From assembly GCA_030038995.1 (NCBI GenBank), contig JASHQS010000178.1, forward strand, positions 1-64,000: a stretch of DNA of 64,000 bases. Reading direction: 5' to 3'. Made by a program: the position numbers and the translations under genes. Positions 17,750-26,803 of the stretch are shown here, piece after piece. This stretch comes from Xanthobacteraceae bacterium. Its GTDB lineage: Bacteria > Pseudomonadota > Alphaproteobacteria > Rhizobiales > Xanthobacteraceae. Numbering within the stretch: the first letter of the stretch is position 1; every line of letters begins with the position of its first letter. Below the pieces are notes generated by a model that was not told the DNA's origin, searched no databases, and was given only the letters and a program-made list of their open reading frames with translations.

Positions 17750-18666
17750 GCAGTGGCGCCCTGCGTGTTGCGGATGCCGACACCTTCCAGGAAACAATCG
17801 GCGAAGACGGAAGCGATGTTGACGGCAGTGACTTTTTGCAAGCCGGACCATGCCGGCATGCTGTTGACTTCGAGCACAGCCGGCCGCATGTCCGCGCCAT
17901 AAATGATATCGACACCAACGAATGCGGCGCCGACGGCCTTCGCCGCGCGCAACGCCAGCGCCTTCAGCTCATCGTTGACAGCGACCGCAACCGGCCGCCC
18001 GCCCCGCTTGATATTGGTGATCCAGTGCGAGGAGTGCCGCTGCATCGCCGCGACGATGCGGCCCTGCACCACGAGCACGCGAAAATCGTGATAGCCGCCG
18101 CGCTCAGCGCCAATGAAGCGCTGCAGATAAAACACCCGGCCGGCCGCCTGCTCGGTCTGCGGCAAATCTTCCGGCCTGCGGATCAGCATGAGGCCACGTC
18201 CCTGCGATCCGAACAAAGGCTTGAGCACCAGCGGCCCATCCGCCGCCGCGCGCTGCACGATAGCTCGCGCTTCCTCATATGATTCCGTCGCCCAGGTCGC
18301 AGGTGTCGCAATACCCGCGCGGGACAAAAGAAAGCTCGTCATCGATTTGTCGACACAACGTTCGATGGCGCGCGCATCGTTCCATACCGGGACGCCGAGT
18401 TCGCGCAATGCATGCAGGACGCCGAGCCGCAAAGTGACCGCCTCAAACGTGCCGCCCGACATGGTGCGGACAATGACGGCGTCCGGAAGGGTGTCGTTGA
18501 AGCCGTCGATGTGCAGACCGCTGGCGGTTTGCGTCGCAAACCCGCATCTGGGCAACCGAACCGGAACGGTCTCGATGCCGCGCACCCGAAGCGCCGCCAT
18601 CAGTTCGCGGGCATGCCAATCGATGCGGTCGACGACCAGGCCGACGCGCTCAAGCAAAGGAGGCAT
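17746..18666 (-). CDS. ATP-grasp ligase, RimK-like (H4MPT biosynthesis)
   Basis: A 306-aa ATP-grasp enzyme. The nucleotide-binding core is visible as GPLVLKPLFGSQGRGLMLI, and the metal-binding end as AFVGVDIIYGADMRPAVLEV followed by NSMPAW. It is closest in pattern to RimK/glutamate-ligase-type proteins, which add amino acids to a carboxylate. In this cluster it probably adds a side-chain residue to H4MPT or to the methanofuran-like carrier. It overlaps mch by 17 bp upstream and the CitG-like gene by 4 bp downstream, so it belongs to one long leftward operon from mptG to the CitG-like gene. Confidence 0.88.
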   Translation of the reverse strand: MPPLLERVGLVVDRIDWHARELMAALRVRGIETVPVRLPRCGFATQTASGLHIDGFNDTLPDAVIVRTMSGGTFEAVTLRLGVLHALRELGVPVWNDARAIERCVDKSMTSFLLSRAGIATPATWATESYEEARAIVQRAAADGPLVLKPLFGSQGRGLMLIRRPEDLPQTEQAAGRVFYLQRFIGAERGGYHDFRVLVVQGRIVAAMQRHSSHWITNIKRGGRPVAVAVNDELKALALRAAKAVGAAFVGVDIIYGADMRPAVLEVNSMPAWSGLQKVTAVNIASVFADCFLEGVGIRNTQGATA

Positions 18667-19621
18667 CGAGCAGGTCCAAATCCATCTCGCCGGCGTGAAA
18701 GCTGTCGCCGGTTGCGAGCGCCGTCACCGTGACTTTCGCCGGACTGAACAGCATCGGGTCGATCGCATAAAAATCCCCTTTGACCTCCTTGAAAATCTGC
18801 GCGAACGGCCGGCCATAGTCGCGCGACGCTTTGCTGGGCAGCTTGCTGGCCAGCGCCCGCGCGTCGTCGGCCGGCCCGGTCACGTAGAGCTGGACGCGCC
18901 CGGCAAAGATGATGGCATCGTTGGTGCGTCCCATGGCGGTGACGAAGTCGGGGTGCGGCGGGCACAGCGGCGCCGCGCCGAGGCCGTCGACGACGCGCTC
19001 GAGCGGGTATCCCAGCTCGTGAGCCTTGTGCAACGCGACTTCGAGCGCGCGGGCGACGATTTGCGTGCTGCCGACCAGGCTTTGGGTCGGCGCAAAGATG
19101 ATCGTCAAATCGTTCGGGCTGACGCGGCAATCCGCCGCGACCTTGGCGACGACGCTTGCCGGCGGTGGGCCGCCGCTCTCGATCACCAAAGTGGCATGAG
19201 CGGCACTGTCGGCGTAGTTCAAATGCTCGAACAGCGGTTCGCGCCGCGCCAGCGCGCGCGCCGGTCCCGAGCCCAGTGCAAAGAACGATTTGCCGGCGCG
19301 ATCGCCGGTGAGTCGCCAGCCGGCGTATTGGCTTGCCAGGCATGCAATCACGGGATTTGAGGAGCGCACGACCAGCGTCCACGGCCAGCGCGGCGTCGCT
19401 GAGGAGGGCGCCAACGTCGCATCGCCAAGTCCGCCCATGCAGATTGCCGCGATGCGCAGACCCGCAGCGATGCCGCCAAGGCTTCGGCTGCCGGAATCGA
19501 TCAGCGTCTCACCGAGTTCGCCGCGTGAAATGCCGAGCCTCAGCTGCGCCGCGTCCGCCATGAGTTGCGCAACCAGTTTGGCCGCGCGTTCATTCACGCT
19601 GACTGCTGGCACCGTTGTCAT
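18650..19621 (-). CDS. mch: Methenyl-H4MPT cyclohydrolase
   Basis: A 323-aa Mch, which interconverts methenyl-H4MPT and 5-formyl-H4MPT after MtdB and before the Fhc complex. Characteristic stretches are AGLRIAAICMGGLGDATL, PVIACLASQYAGWRL, FFALGSGPARALA and FAPTQSLVGSTQIVARALE, with the C-terminal FKEVKGDFYAIDPMLFSPA. Start ATG 19621 (MTTVPAVSVNERAA) is chosen; the longer frame to 19708 lies inside the upstream ATP-grasp gene. It overlaps that gene by 32 bp. Length is normal for the family. Confidence 0.97.
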   Translation of the reverse strand: MTTVPAVSVNERAAKLVAQLMADAAQLRLGISRGELGETLIDSGSRSLGGIAAGLRIAAICMGGLGDATLAPSSATPRWPWTLVVRSSNPVIACLASQYAGWRLTGDRAGKSFFALGSGPARALARREPLFEHLNYADSAAHATLVIESGGPPPASVVAKVAADCRVSPNDLTIIFAPTQSLVGSTQIVARALEVALHKAHELGYPLERVVDGLGAAPLCPPHPDFVTAMGRTNDAIIFAGRVQLYVTGPADDARALASKLPSKASRDYGRPFAQIFKEVKGDFYAIDPMLFSPAKVTVTALATGDSFHAGEMDLDLLDASFA

Positions 19622-20732
19622 TGTCGCCCTGCGTGGCCCAAGCGAGAACCTGCCTGCGCCGTTCCTCTGTTCGAACTCTTGCCCGCGTCGCGTTCGCGCC
19701 GCAAGCATAGACGGTGCACAGCGGCTCGCCAGCTTTTATCGCAATTCCCTGCTGCGGGCGGTCGGCGGTCCAGTGCGGCCAATTCAGCGCTGGAAATGAC
19801 GGAATGTCGCTCTCGGCATAGACGAGTGCGGCCGCTTTGGCTCGGCCAGTATAGCATGGAGCCGGCGGCAGTTGCCCGGCGCACGCCGCCATGTGCAGGG
19901 AAAAGAGCGAGCCTTGCGCCGGTTCGAAAATGTCCAGCGTGGCGCCTGGGCGTGGATTGATTTCCAACAGCCAAAACCGCTCGTCATCGACGATAAAATC
20001 CGCGCTGTTGAGGCCGACAAGCGCCGCCGCACCGCCGAGCCGGTGGATGGCGGCAGTGAGCTGGGCGGCGATGTGGGCCGGCAGAGTCGCCGGCTGCGCC
20101 GCCCCACCGTACCGGTAGGGCTTATCGGCTGCGGGCAAATGCCATTGGCTGCTGAAACCGAGCACGGTGGCGCTCACCCCGTCGGCCAGAAAAAGAGCCG
20201 ATATCGGAACGCCCGGCATTTTGCGCTGATAATAGACGCGGCCGTGGATCGCTTGCTCCGCCGGCTTGATGTGGCCGCCGCCCGCGCCGCCTCTGCGCTT
20301 GGCGAGCCAATCGGCGGTGCGCTGTGGCTTTTCCGAGCAGAAATCCGGCACCGGAATCGCGGCTTCGCAGCAGATCACCGAAAGCGCCGCGGGATCCTTG
20401 ACCTTGGCGACGATAGCGGCGCCGTTGCCAAACAGCCGCCAGCTTTTGGCGATACGTTCGAGCAATTGGGGTCTGTCTTCAAATCCGCTGCCGCAGACTA
20501 TTCCCAGCGGCTGGTGGCGCGCGCTGAGCGCGTTCAGGGCGTTGAACAGCGCATCCTGCTCGATGCCGCGCGCGAGCGCGCCGGGAAACCGCACGTGCTC
20601 CTTGGCTGCCTGGAGTGTGTCCTGATCACCAAAAAAATCGGCGACAAGCACTTGGTAGCCGCCGCGCTGTGCCGATTGTGCCAGGGCGCGGCCGGAAATC
20701 GCCGCGACCAGGATGGGCTTGCCTTCAGCCAT
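19590..20732 (-). CDS. ATP-grasp domain protein (H4MPT cluster)
   Basis: A 380-aa ATP-grasp protein different from the RimK-like one. The metal and substrate end of the fold is FIVDDERFWLLEINPRPGAT, a close match to the ATP-grasp ExNPR motif. Gly-rich LAKRRGGAGGGHIKPA forms the flexible loop. The N-terminus (KPILVAAISGRALAQSAQ) is Rossmann-like. Such a protein is a constant member of bacterial H4MPT clusters and presumably performs one ligation in cofactor synthesis. Its start overlaps the stop of mtdB by 8 bp. Substrate unknown. Confidence 0.85.
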   Translation of the reverse strand: MAEGKPILVAAISGRALAQSAQRGGYQVLVADFFGDQDTLQAAKEHVRFPGALARGIEQDALFNALNALSARHQPLGIVCGSGFEDRPQLLERIAKSWRLFGNGAAIVAKVKDPAALSVICCEAAIPVPDFCSEKPQRTADWLAKRRGGAGGGHIKPAEQAIHGRVYYQRKMPGVPISALFLADGVSATVLGFSSQWHLPAADKPYRYGGAAQPATLPAHIAAQLTAAIHRLGGAAALVGLNSADFIVDDERFWLLEINPRPGATLDIFEPAQGSLFSLHMAACAGQLPPAPCYTGRAKAAALVYAESDIPSFPALNWPHWTADRPQQGIAIKAGEPLCTVYACGANATRARVRTEERRRQVLAWATQGDNDNGASSQRE

Positions 20733-21621
20733 TGATCTCGCGGCTCAGCGCGAAGGCGTCGCGAAAATCGAGTTGCATTGGTTTTGCCGCCGCGATCATT
20801 TTCTGAAACAGACCGAATTCCGATCGATATTTGACGTTGCCGATCGTCAACGGACCCAATCCCAACGTGCCGAAGGACGTGATTTCCTGGCCGTTCGCCT
20901 GCATGTCCAATCCTTCGACGCCGGACGGCGGAACCACGTTGACGTCGGCGGCGATCAAGAGCTGCTTCGCCGCAGCAAGCTGGGCTTTCGAGAGGATCGT
21001 GACGCCGGCGCGGCCGGCGCAGAACGCCGCTTCGGATTCGGCGAGAATGGCCGCCTTCTTGCCGTCGTCGCTGCCGTCCGCAGCGCGCACGTCCGCGCTG
21101 AAGCGGCGCTTGATCTCCTGGGCGGCGTCGCTCACGCGTCTGATGCCGTCATAGCCGACAAGCGTGACGGCGCTGCCGTGCAGCGCGGCTATCACCGCCG
21201 ATGCAAATCCGACCACGCCGGTGGCGCCGAACACGGCGACCTTGAGCCCGTCGAGATTGCGCTGTTTCTTGTCCTTCAGAATCTTCTCGACGCACGCCAC
21301 CATTGCCGCCGCCGTGGTAAACGAGCCGGCGGGATCGGCAAACAGCGAAATGGCGAAGGGGGGCACCAGCGCCTTTTTGGCTCGGGCCAGCATGTCGAGC
21401 GCGACGCTGGCGTTTTTGCCGCCGAAGAACATCGCCGTGCGGACACCAAGTTTCGGGGGCCGCGAGAAGATTGCGTCTTGAACCAGCCCCGTTACCTCCT
21501 CGAGAGTTACGTTCGTGTATGTGAGAGCCGCGTCGTAGCCGGCGTCGAGCGCCATGTTCACATCGAATGGACTGACCTGCTTGGTCGGCGTGACCATGTG
21601 AATGATGTTCTTGTCCGCCAC
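20725..21621 (-). CDS. mtdB: NAD(P)-dependent methylene-H4MPT dehydrogenase
   Basis: A 298-aa MtdB that oxidises methylene-H4MPT to methenyl-H4MPT with NAD(P)+. The N-terminal substrate domain has HMVTPTKQVSPFDVNMALDA and GLVQDAIFSRPP. The Rossmann nucleotide loop is VAVFGATGVVGFASAVIAAL. Start is GTG at 21621, backed by GGGAG seven bases upstream and by the family start (V)ADKNIIHMVTP; the frame open to 22011 overlaps mptG and is not used. Only 14 bp separate it from mptG. It acts between Fae and Mch. Confidence 0.95.
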   Translation of the reverse strand: MADKNIIHMVTPTKQVSPFDVNMALDAGYDAALTYTNVTLEEVTGLVQDAIFSRPPKLGVRTAMFFGGKNASVALDMLARAKKALVPPFAISLFADPAGSFTTAAAMVACVEKILKDKKQRNLDGLKVAVFGATGVVGFASAVIAALHGSAVTLVGYDGIRRVSDAAQEIKRRFSADVRAADGSDDGKKAAILAESEAAFCAGRAGVTILSKAQLAAAKQLLIAADVNVVPPSGVEGLDMQANGQEITSFGTLGLGPLTIGNVKYRSEFGLFQKMIAAAKPMQLDFRDAFALSREING

Positions 21622-21635
21622 GGTCTGCTCCCGGT

Positions 21636-22631
21636 CTATTTGTTCTGGACGGAGGCCTGTGCATGCGCGACGATCTCCGCGCCATGATTGAATCCGCTGC
21701 AAATGCGGATGTCCAGGCCTTCGCTGTGCGTGCACTGGCGGGCAAGCGCGGCGAGACGGCCGGCTTCTTCGGCCGACGCGGCAAACGCAAAAGCGGTCGG
21801 TCCCCAGGAGCTTTGACCAATGCCGTGGGCACCGGCGGCCTCCAGCGTCGCCAGCACTGCGGCAACGGCCCGGCTGGTGAAAGGCGAGCCGCCCTGCGCC
21901 GGAGCGAAATAGCAGCCGAGCCGCCGCTGCAATTGGCGGATCGCCGCGCCGAAGCTCGGCAAGTCCTGTTCCGCCAGCGCCGGCAGCGCCTTGATGAGGA
22001 CCAGTCGGCAAAGCTGGGCGGCCTCGGCGTCCGACATCGGCGCCAGCCGGGCAAAAGCCGCCACCTCTTCCGCTCCATGCAGACCGCGCTGCGCCGGATC
22101 AAGGACGATCAGAATTCGCCAATCGTCGGGAAACGTCATGTGGCTGACGATCGGTGCCGCCGCTGCTGCGGCGCCATGACCGCCGTCGACAACAAAGCCG
22201 CCGCGGCGGAACAGTCCAATGCCAATTCCCGAGCGAGCGCCGCGCCCGAGTTTCAATGCGTCGGTTTCAATATCCAGCGGCAGATTGTGCAAGCGACGCA
22301 GGCCGACCGCTACGGCAAGCGCGAGCTGAGTCCCGGAGCCAAGGCCGACATGCGCGGGCACGGTCTGCGCAACACTCACCGCATGGGCCTCGTCAAGAGC
22401 GAGCGAGCGCTGCATGATCTCCAGATATCGCCGCACCCGATCGTTTTCCGGACCGGAAACTTCGGGGCACTTCGCTCGCCGGATTGTGAGGCTGGTTTTC
22501 AGATCGCTGACGGCAAGCCCGACGCTGCCGAACCGCCGGCCTAGTCCGCCGTTGAGATCGAGAAAACCCAGATGCAGCCGCGCGGGAACGGTGACGGTAA
22601 TCCGGTCTGGCTGGGGGACGCCGGTGTGCAA
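21636..22631 (-). CDS. mptG: Beta-ribofuranosylaminobenzene 5'-phosphate synthase
   Basis: A 331-aa GHMP-superfamily enzyme that joins p-aminobenzoate (or 4-hydroxybenzoate) to phosphoribosyl diphosphate, the first committed step of H4MPT synthesis. Marks are TVTVPARLHLGFLDLNGGLG at the N-terminus, the glycine-rich AHVGLGSGTQLALAVA and RSGIGIGLFRRGGFVVDGGH. The start appears to be TTG at 22631, with GGGAGG just upstream and no ATG or GTG before the conserved region. It is the first gene of the leftward mptG-mtdB-ATPgrasp-mch-RimK-CitG operon and is divergent from the pterin dehydratase gene. Confidence 0.93.
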   Translation of the reverse strand: MHTGVPQPDRITVTVPARLHLGFLDLNGGLGRRFGSVGLAVSDLKTSLTIRRAKCPEVSGPENDRVRRYLEIMQRSLALDEAHAVSVAQTVPAHVGLGSGTQLALAVAVGLRRLHNLPLDIETDALKLGRGARSGIGIGLFRRGGFVVDGGHGAAAAAAPIVSHMTFPDDWRILIVLDPAQRGLHGAEEVAAFARLAPMSDAEAAQLCRLVLIKALPALAEQDLPSFGAAIRQLQRRLGCYFAPAQGGSPFTSRAVAAVLATLEAAGAHGIGQSSWGPTAFAFAASAEEAGRLAALARQCTHSEGLDIRICSGFNHGAEIVAHAQASVQNK

Positions 22632-22750
22632 GCGCAGCCTCCCGAAATTGGCGTTCGCCGGGGTTTTACCGACAGCAATACCGGACTAAACTGCGTCATC
22701 CCGTTTCGGTTTGCAATCTGGACCCAACCAACACCTGCAAGGGCGAGGCC

Positions 22751-23131
22751 ATGACCGAAAGCTCCAAAGAGCGAACTTATACCGATGAAGAAATTCAGGA
22801 GCGTCTGAAGCGTGAGCTGCCGCATTGGTATCTCGAGAACGGTTGGATACGCCGCCGATATCGCACCCACAGTTGGAAGGGCACACTGATGGTCATCAAC
22901 ACGGTCGGCCATCTCGCCGAGGCGGCGTGGCATCATCCGGACATCACCGCGTCCTATGCCTGGGTCGAGGTGCGGCTGCAAAATCATGCCGCCAAAGGCA
23001 TCACCGACAAGGATTTCGAGCTGGCCAAAAAAATCGAGGACACCGTGCACTGGCAGCCCGCCAAGGCGGGCGGCGCGCTGGAAGGTACTCCGGAAAAGGA
23101 TCAGCGTTTCGCCTACATCAAATATGACTGA
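22751..23131 (+). CDS. pcd: Pterin-4a-carbinolamine dehydratase-like protein
   Basis: A 126-aa protein with the PCD signature: WYLENGWIRRRYRTHSWKGT followed by HLAEAAWHHPDI, which holds the catalytic His-His-Pro, and VEVRLQNHAAKGITDKDFEL. It is slightly longer than the usual 95-110 aa because of a C-terminal tail (TPEKDQRFAYIKYD). PCD normally recycles hydroxylated pterin. In methylotroph clusters it is a constant companion of fhc genes and probably works on H4MPT or its precursor. It opens the rightward pcd-fhcBADC operon. Confidence 0.92.
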   Translation: MTESSKERTYTDEEIQERLKRELPHWYLENGWIRRRYRTHSWKGTLMVINTVGHLAEAAWHHPDITASYAWVEVRLQNHAAKGITDKDFELAKKIEDTVHWQPAKAGGALEGTPEKDQRFAYIKYD

Positions 23132-23172
23132 GGCCGCGGACTTTTCGATCCGCTTGAGGTCCGGGAGTGGGG

Positions 23173-24276
23173 ATGGAGCGCGCGTGGGTTGCGGGTGAGC
23201 CGGTGCAGCTCGACGCCGCGATTGCCGAGGCGGCCAAGCTCGTTGCTGCGAGTCGTCAGCCGCTCATTGCGGGGCTGGGCGCCGACGTCGCGGGCGTCCG
23301 CGCCGCAATATCGCTGGCGCAACGCAGCGGCGGCGTCATCGACCATATGCACGCCGAAAGCCTGCTGCGGAATCTCGACGTCGCGCGCTCCTCCGGCGTC
23401 ATGTTGACGACGCCGACCGAGGCTGAGGTGCATGCCGACACGCTGCTCGTGGCGGGGCCGGTTCGGCAGACCACGCTATTTCAGCAACTCGTTTCGGGAT
23501 CTTCTCGGCGAACCACAGGCGCGAAGGTGCGTCGCATTTTTTGGCTCTGCCCAGAGAGCGGCACCGCAACAGCGGTCGCCGGCCGCGACAGCGTTAACGT
23601 TGTCGGAAGGGCGCTGCGCGATCTGCCGGCGGTGCTCGCCGCGCTGCGAGCGTGCATTGTCGGCCGACCCATCGCCAAGACCGCGATATCGGTCAGAACA
23701 CTGGAGCAGCTTTCGCGCGACCTCAAAGCTTCGCGATTTGGCGTGGCGATCTGGACCGTCGCTCATGTCGATGCGCTGGCAATCGAGATGTTGTGCGGTC
23801 TGGTGGATGACCTCAATGCAAAAACCCGCTTCTCCACATTGCCGCTGCCCCCGGCGGACAACGCGCTCGGCGCTCTGCACGCCTGCGGCTGGATGACCGG
23901 CCTGCCGATGCGCACCGGCTTCGGCCGCGGCCATGCGCACCACGACCCATGGCTGTTCGACAGCCGGCGCCTGATCGGCGGCGGCGAAACCGACTGCGTC
24001 ATCTGGATTTCGGCCTATCACGCCGAAGCGCCGCCGTGGCGCGAAGCGCCGCCGACCATCGCCCTGACGGCTGATGGCGCCGCCTTTCGGGTACCGCCGC
24101 GCGTACATATCGCCGTCGGCGTCCCGGCCATCGATCATCCTGCCATCCACTATTTGCCGTCGACCGGCACGCTGTCGGCGGTCGCCGCGTCGCAGCCGAG
24201 CACGCGGATTTCCGTCGCTGATGCAATCTCGCGCATTGCCGCCTCGTTGCCGGACGATGGAGCGCGTCGATGCTGA
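23173..24276 (+). CDS. fhcB: Formyltransferase/hydrolase complex subunit B
   Basis: A 367-aa FhcB, a relative of formylmethanofuran dehydrogenase subunit B. It shows the molybdopterin-oxidoreductase-like fold (GLGADVAGVRAAISLAQRSG; HMHAESLLRNLDVARSSGV; GRGHAHHDPWLFDSRRLIGG) but lacks an N-terminal iron-sulfur Cys motif, as expected for the bacterial, hydrolytic complex. ATG 23173 is preferred over GTG 23167 because of GGGAG five bases before it. It overlaps fhcA by 7 bp. The complex hydrolyses the formyl group to formate via a methanofuran-type carrier. Confidence 0.95.
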   Translation: MERAWVAGEPVQLDAAIAEAAKLVAASRQPLIAGLGADVAGVRAAISLAQRSGGVIDHMHAESLLRNLDVARSSGVMLTTPTEAEVHADTLLVAGPVRQTTLFQQLVSGSSRRTTGAKVRRIFWLCPESGTATAVAGRDSVNVVGRALRDLPAVLAALRACIVGRPIAKTAISVRTLEQLSRDLKASRFGVAIWTVAHVDALAIEMLCGLVDDLNAKTRFSTLPLPPADNALGALHACGWMTGLPMRTGFGRGHAHHDPWLFDSRRLIGGGETDCVIWISAYHAEAPPWREAPPTIALTADGAAFRVPPRVHIAVGVPAIDHPAIHYLPSTGTLSAVAASQPSTRISVADAISRIAASLPDDGARRC

Positions 24277-25907
24277 CGCTCCTTGCCGGCGGACGCGTCA
24301 TTGATCCGGTCAACGGCCGCGACGAGGCGGGCGACGTGTGGATGCGCGACGGACGCATCGTCGACGCGCCGAGGGAGACGCGGCCCGACGCGACCTACGA
24401 CGCGACGGGCAAGATCGTGATGGCCGGCGCCATCGACATTCACTCGCATATCGCCGGTTGGAACGTGAACACCGCGCGTCTCTTGCTGCCGGAATATCAT
24501 CGCGCCGCCATGGCGCGTCCGGCCACGACGCCGCTGTCATATGCCGGATGGTCGACCTTCGAGACCGGCGGCCGCTACGCCACGATGGGTTTTACCACCG
24601 TCGTCGAGCCGGCGGTATCGCCGCATTACGCGCTACACGCTCACCTTGAACTGGCCGACACCCCGATCATCGACAAGGCGACGCTCGCCATGCTCGGCAA
24701 CGATGATTATCTGCTCAGCTTGCTGCGCGCCAAGGAGAGCGAATCGGCGATCGAGGATTACGTCGCCTGGGTTCTCGAAATGTCGCGCTCGATCGGCATC
24801 AAGGTCGTCAACCCCGGCGGCGCCGCGGCATTCAAGGAAAACGTGCGCGCGTTCTCGCTTGACGACGTCGTCCCGCATTACGGAATCTCGTCGCGGCAAA
24901 TCGTGAAGGCCTTGCAGCGCGCCGTGAACAAACTCGGCGTGCCGCATCCGCTTCACGTGCATTGCAATAATCTCGGGCTTGCCGGAAATGTCGAGACCGC
25001 GCTCGAAACCATAGAAGCGGCCGAGGGCTTGCCGTTGCACCTCGCCCATTTGCAATTCTACAGCTATGGCAGCGACGGCGAGCGAGGCTTTTCTTCCGCC
25101 GCGGCGCGGCTCGCGGAAGCCGTGAACGCAGCGGCGGCGGCGGTGACGGTCGATGTCGGCCAGGTCATGTTCGGGCCCACGGTAACGAGTTCGGCGGACG
25201 TGTTGCGCCAATTCAACGCTCGCCACAGGGCGCGACCGAAAAAGTGGTTGATCCTCGACGGCGATGCCAACGGCGCCGGCATCGTACCCTACGAGTATCG
25301 CCGCAGCGATTTCTACAATGCCGTCCAGTGGGCCGTCGGCCTCGAATTGTTTTTGCTGATCGACGATCCCGAACGCGTTTTCTTCACCACCGATCATCCG
25401 AACGGCGCGCCCTTTACCAGTTATCCCGAGATTTTCGCGCTGCTCATGAGCCGCGATCTGCGCGCGAAATGGATCGCCGATCTGCCAAGCGCGGCGATGG
25501 CGGTGACGACGCTGCCGTCAATCAGGCGCGAATATACGCTGCCGGAGATCGCGGTCATGACCCGCGCGGCGCCGGCGCGTCTTTTCGGCCTGACCGACCG
25601 CGGTCATCTCGGTGCCGGCGCAGTGGCGGACGTGGCCGTGTACGAAGACGATGCCGACCGCGCCAAAATGTTTCGTGCCGCCGCGCTCGTGTTCAAAGAC
25701 GGCGAGCTTGTCGTGCGCGACGGCGGGGTCTTGCGCCACACCTGGGGCCGCGCCCTCACTGTCGCCCCGCAACGCGACCGGGCGGTCGATCGGCGCATGA
25801 AAGATTATTACGAAGAGCGCTACGGCCTGGCGGACGATTTATTCAAAGTTCCAGCCGACGCGCTGGGTCGACCTGAACCATTCGAGGTCGTGCCATGCCG
25901 GCCGTGA
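24270..25907 (+). CDS. fhcA: Formyltransferase/hydrolase complex subunit A
   Basis: A 545-aa amidohydrolase-type subunit (FwdA/FmdA relative) that hydrolyses the formylated carrier to formate. The binuclear-metal motif is AIDIHSHIAGWNVNTAR (about residues 54-70). Further metal-site residues are in PHPLHVHCNNLG and LHLAHLQFYSYG, with FTTDHPNGAPF carrying the C-terminal Asp. Length is normal. It overlaps fhcB upstream and fhcD downstream (13 bp), so subunits are translationally coupled. Confidence 0.97.
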   Translation: MLTLLAGGRVIDPVNGRDEAGDVWMRDGRIVDAPRETRPDATYDATGKIVMAGAIDIHSHIAGWNVNTARLLLPEYHRAAMARPATTPLSYAGWSTFETGGRYATMGFTTVVEPAVSPHYALHAHLELADTPIIDKATLAMLGNDDYLLSLLRAKESESAIEDYVAWVLEMSRSIGIKVVNPGGAAAFKENVRAFSLDDVVPHYGISSRQIVKALQRAVNKLGVPHPLHVHCNNLGLAGNVETALETIEAAEGLPLHLAHLQFYSYGSDGERGFSSAAARLAEAVNAAAAAVTVDVGQVMFGPTVTSSADVLRQFNARHRARPKKWLILDGDANGAGIVPYEYRRSDFYNAVQWAVGLELFLLIDDPERVFFTTDHPNGAPFTSYPEIFALLMSRDLRAKWIADLPSAAMAVTTLPSIRREYTLPEIAVMTRAAPARLFGLTDRGHLGAGAVADVAVYEDDADRAKMFRAAALVFKDGELVVRDGGVLRHTWGRALTVAPQRDRAVDRRMKDYYEERYGLADDLFKVPADALGRPEPFEVVPCRP

Positions 25908-26803
25908 CCGTCAAAGGCATGCGCATCGACGACACCTTTGCCGAGGCCTTCGGCATGCGGGCAACTGCGCTGATCATCACCGCCGACAGCGCGAGGTGGG
26001 CACGACAAGCCGCAATCATCATGACCGGCATGGCCACTTCGGTAATCGGTTGCGGCTGCGAGGCCGGCATTGATCGCGAACTGACCAGCAAACAGACCCC
26101 GGACGGACGGCCAGGGATTAGGGTTTTGCTGTTTGCCGTGTCGACCGCCGAGTTGCAGAAACAGGTGCAGACCCGCGTCGGCCAATGCGTGCTGACGAGC
26201 CCGAGCTCGGCCTGCTATTCCGGCCTCGAAGGTGAAGAATCGCTTCGACTCGGCGATGGGTTGCGCTATTTCGGCGACGGCTGGCAGATTTCCAAGCGCG
26301 TCGGCGCAAAACATTTCTGGCGCATCCCGGTCATGGACGGAGAGTTTGTGTGCGAGGCGAGCGCCGGTTTGACCAAAAAAGCGGTCGGCGGCGGCAACCT
26401 TCTCGTTATCGGCCGCACGGCGCAGACGACGCGGGCTGCGGCCGAGGCGGCTGCCGCGGCAATCGCCAAGGTGCCGGACGTAATCGCGCCATTTCCGGGC
26501 GGAATCGTCCGCTCCGGCTCGAAGGTCGGCTCGAAATACAAGGGCGTTTCCGCTTCCACCAACGACGCCTATTGTCCGACGCTGCGCGGCGCCGTGAAGA
26601 CGGCGCTCGACCACGACGCGGGCTCGGTGCTTGAGATCGTCATCGACGGGCTCACGTCCGATGCCGTCGCTGCCGCCATGCGAGCCGGCATCGCCGCGAT
26701 CGTCAAGCTTGGTCCCAAACGCGGCGCCACGCGGATCAGCGCCGGCAATTACGGCGGCAAGCTCGGCCCGCATCACTATTACTTGCGGAAATTGCTGCCG
26801 TGA
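25895..26803 (+). CDS. fhcD: Formylmethanofuran:H4MPT formyltransferase, complex subunit D
   Basis: A 302-aa Ftr homologue, the usual length. It moves the formyl group from 5-formyl-H4MPT to the methanofuran-like carrier. Family blocks are KGMRIDDTFAEAFGMRATAL at the N-terminus, ATSVIGCGCEAGIDRELT, FGDGWQISKRVGAKHFWRIP and the C-terminal ISAGNYGGKLGPHHYYLR. It overlaps both neighbours within the fhcBADC operon. Confidence 0.97.
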   Translation: MPAVTVKGMRIDDTFAEAFGMRATALIITADSARWARQAAIIMTGMATSVIGCGCEAGIDRELTSKQTPDGRPGIRVLLFAVSTAELQKQVQTRVGQCVLTSPSSACYSGLEGEESLRLGDGLRYFGDGWQISKRVGAKHFWRIPVMDGEFVCEASAGLTKKAVGGGNLLVIGRTAQTTRAAAEAAAAAIAKVPDVIAPFPGGIVRSGSKVGSKYKGVSASTNDAYCPTLRGAVKTALDHDAGSVLEIVIDGLTSDAVAAAMRAGIAAIVKLGPKRGATRISAGNYGGKLGPHHYYLRKLLP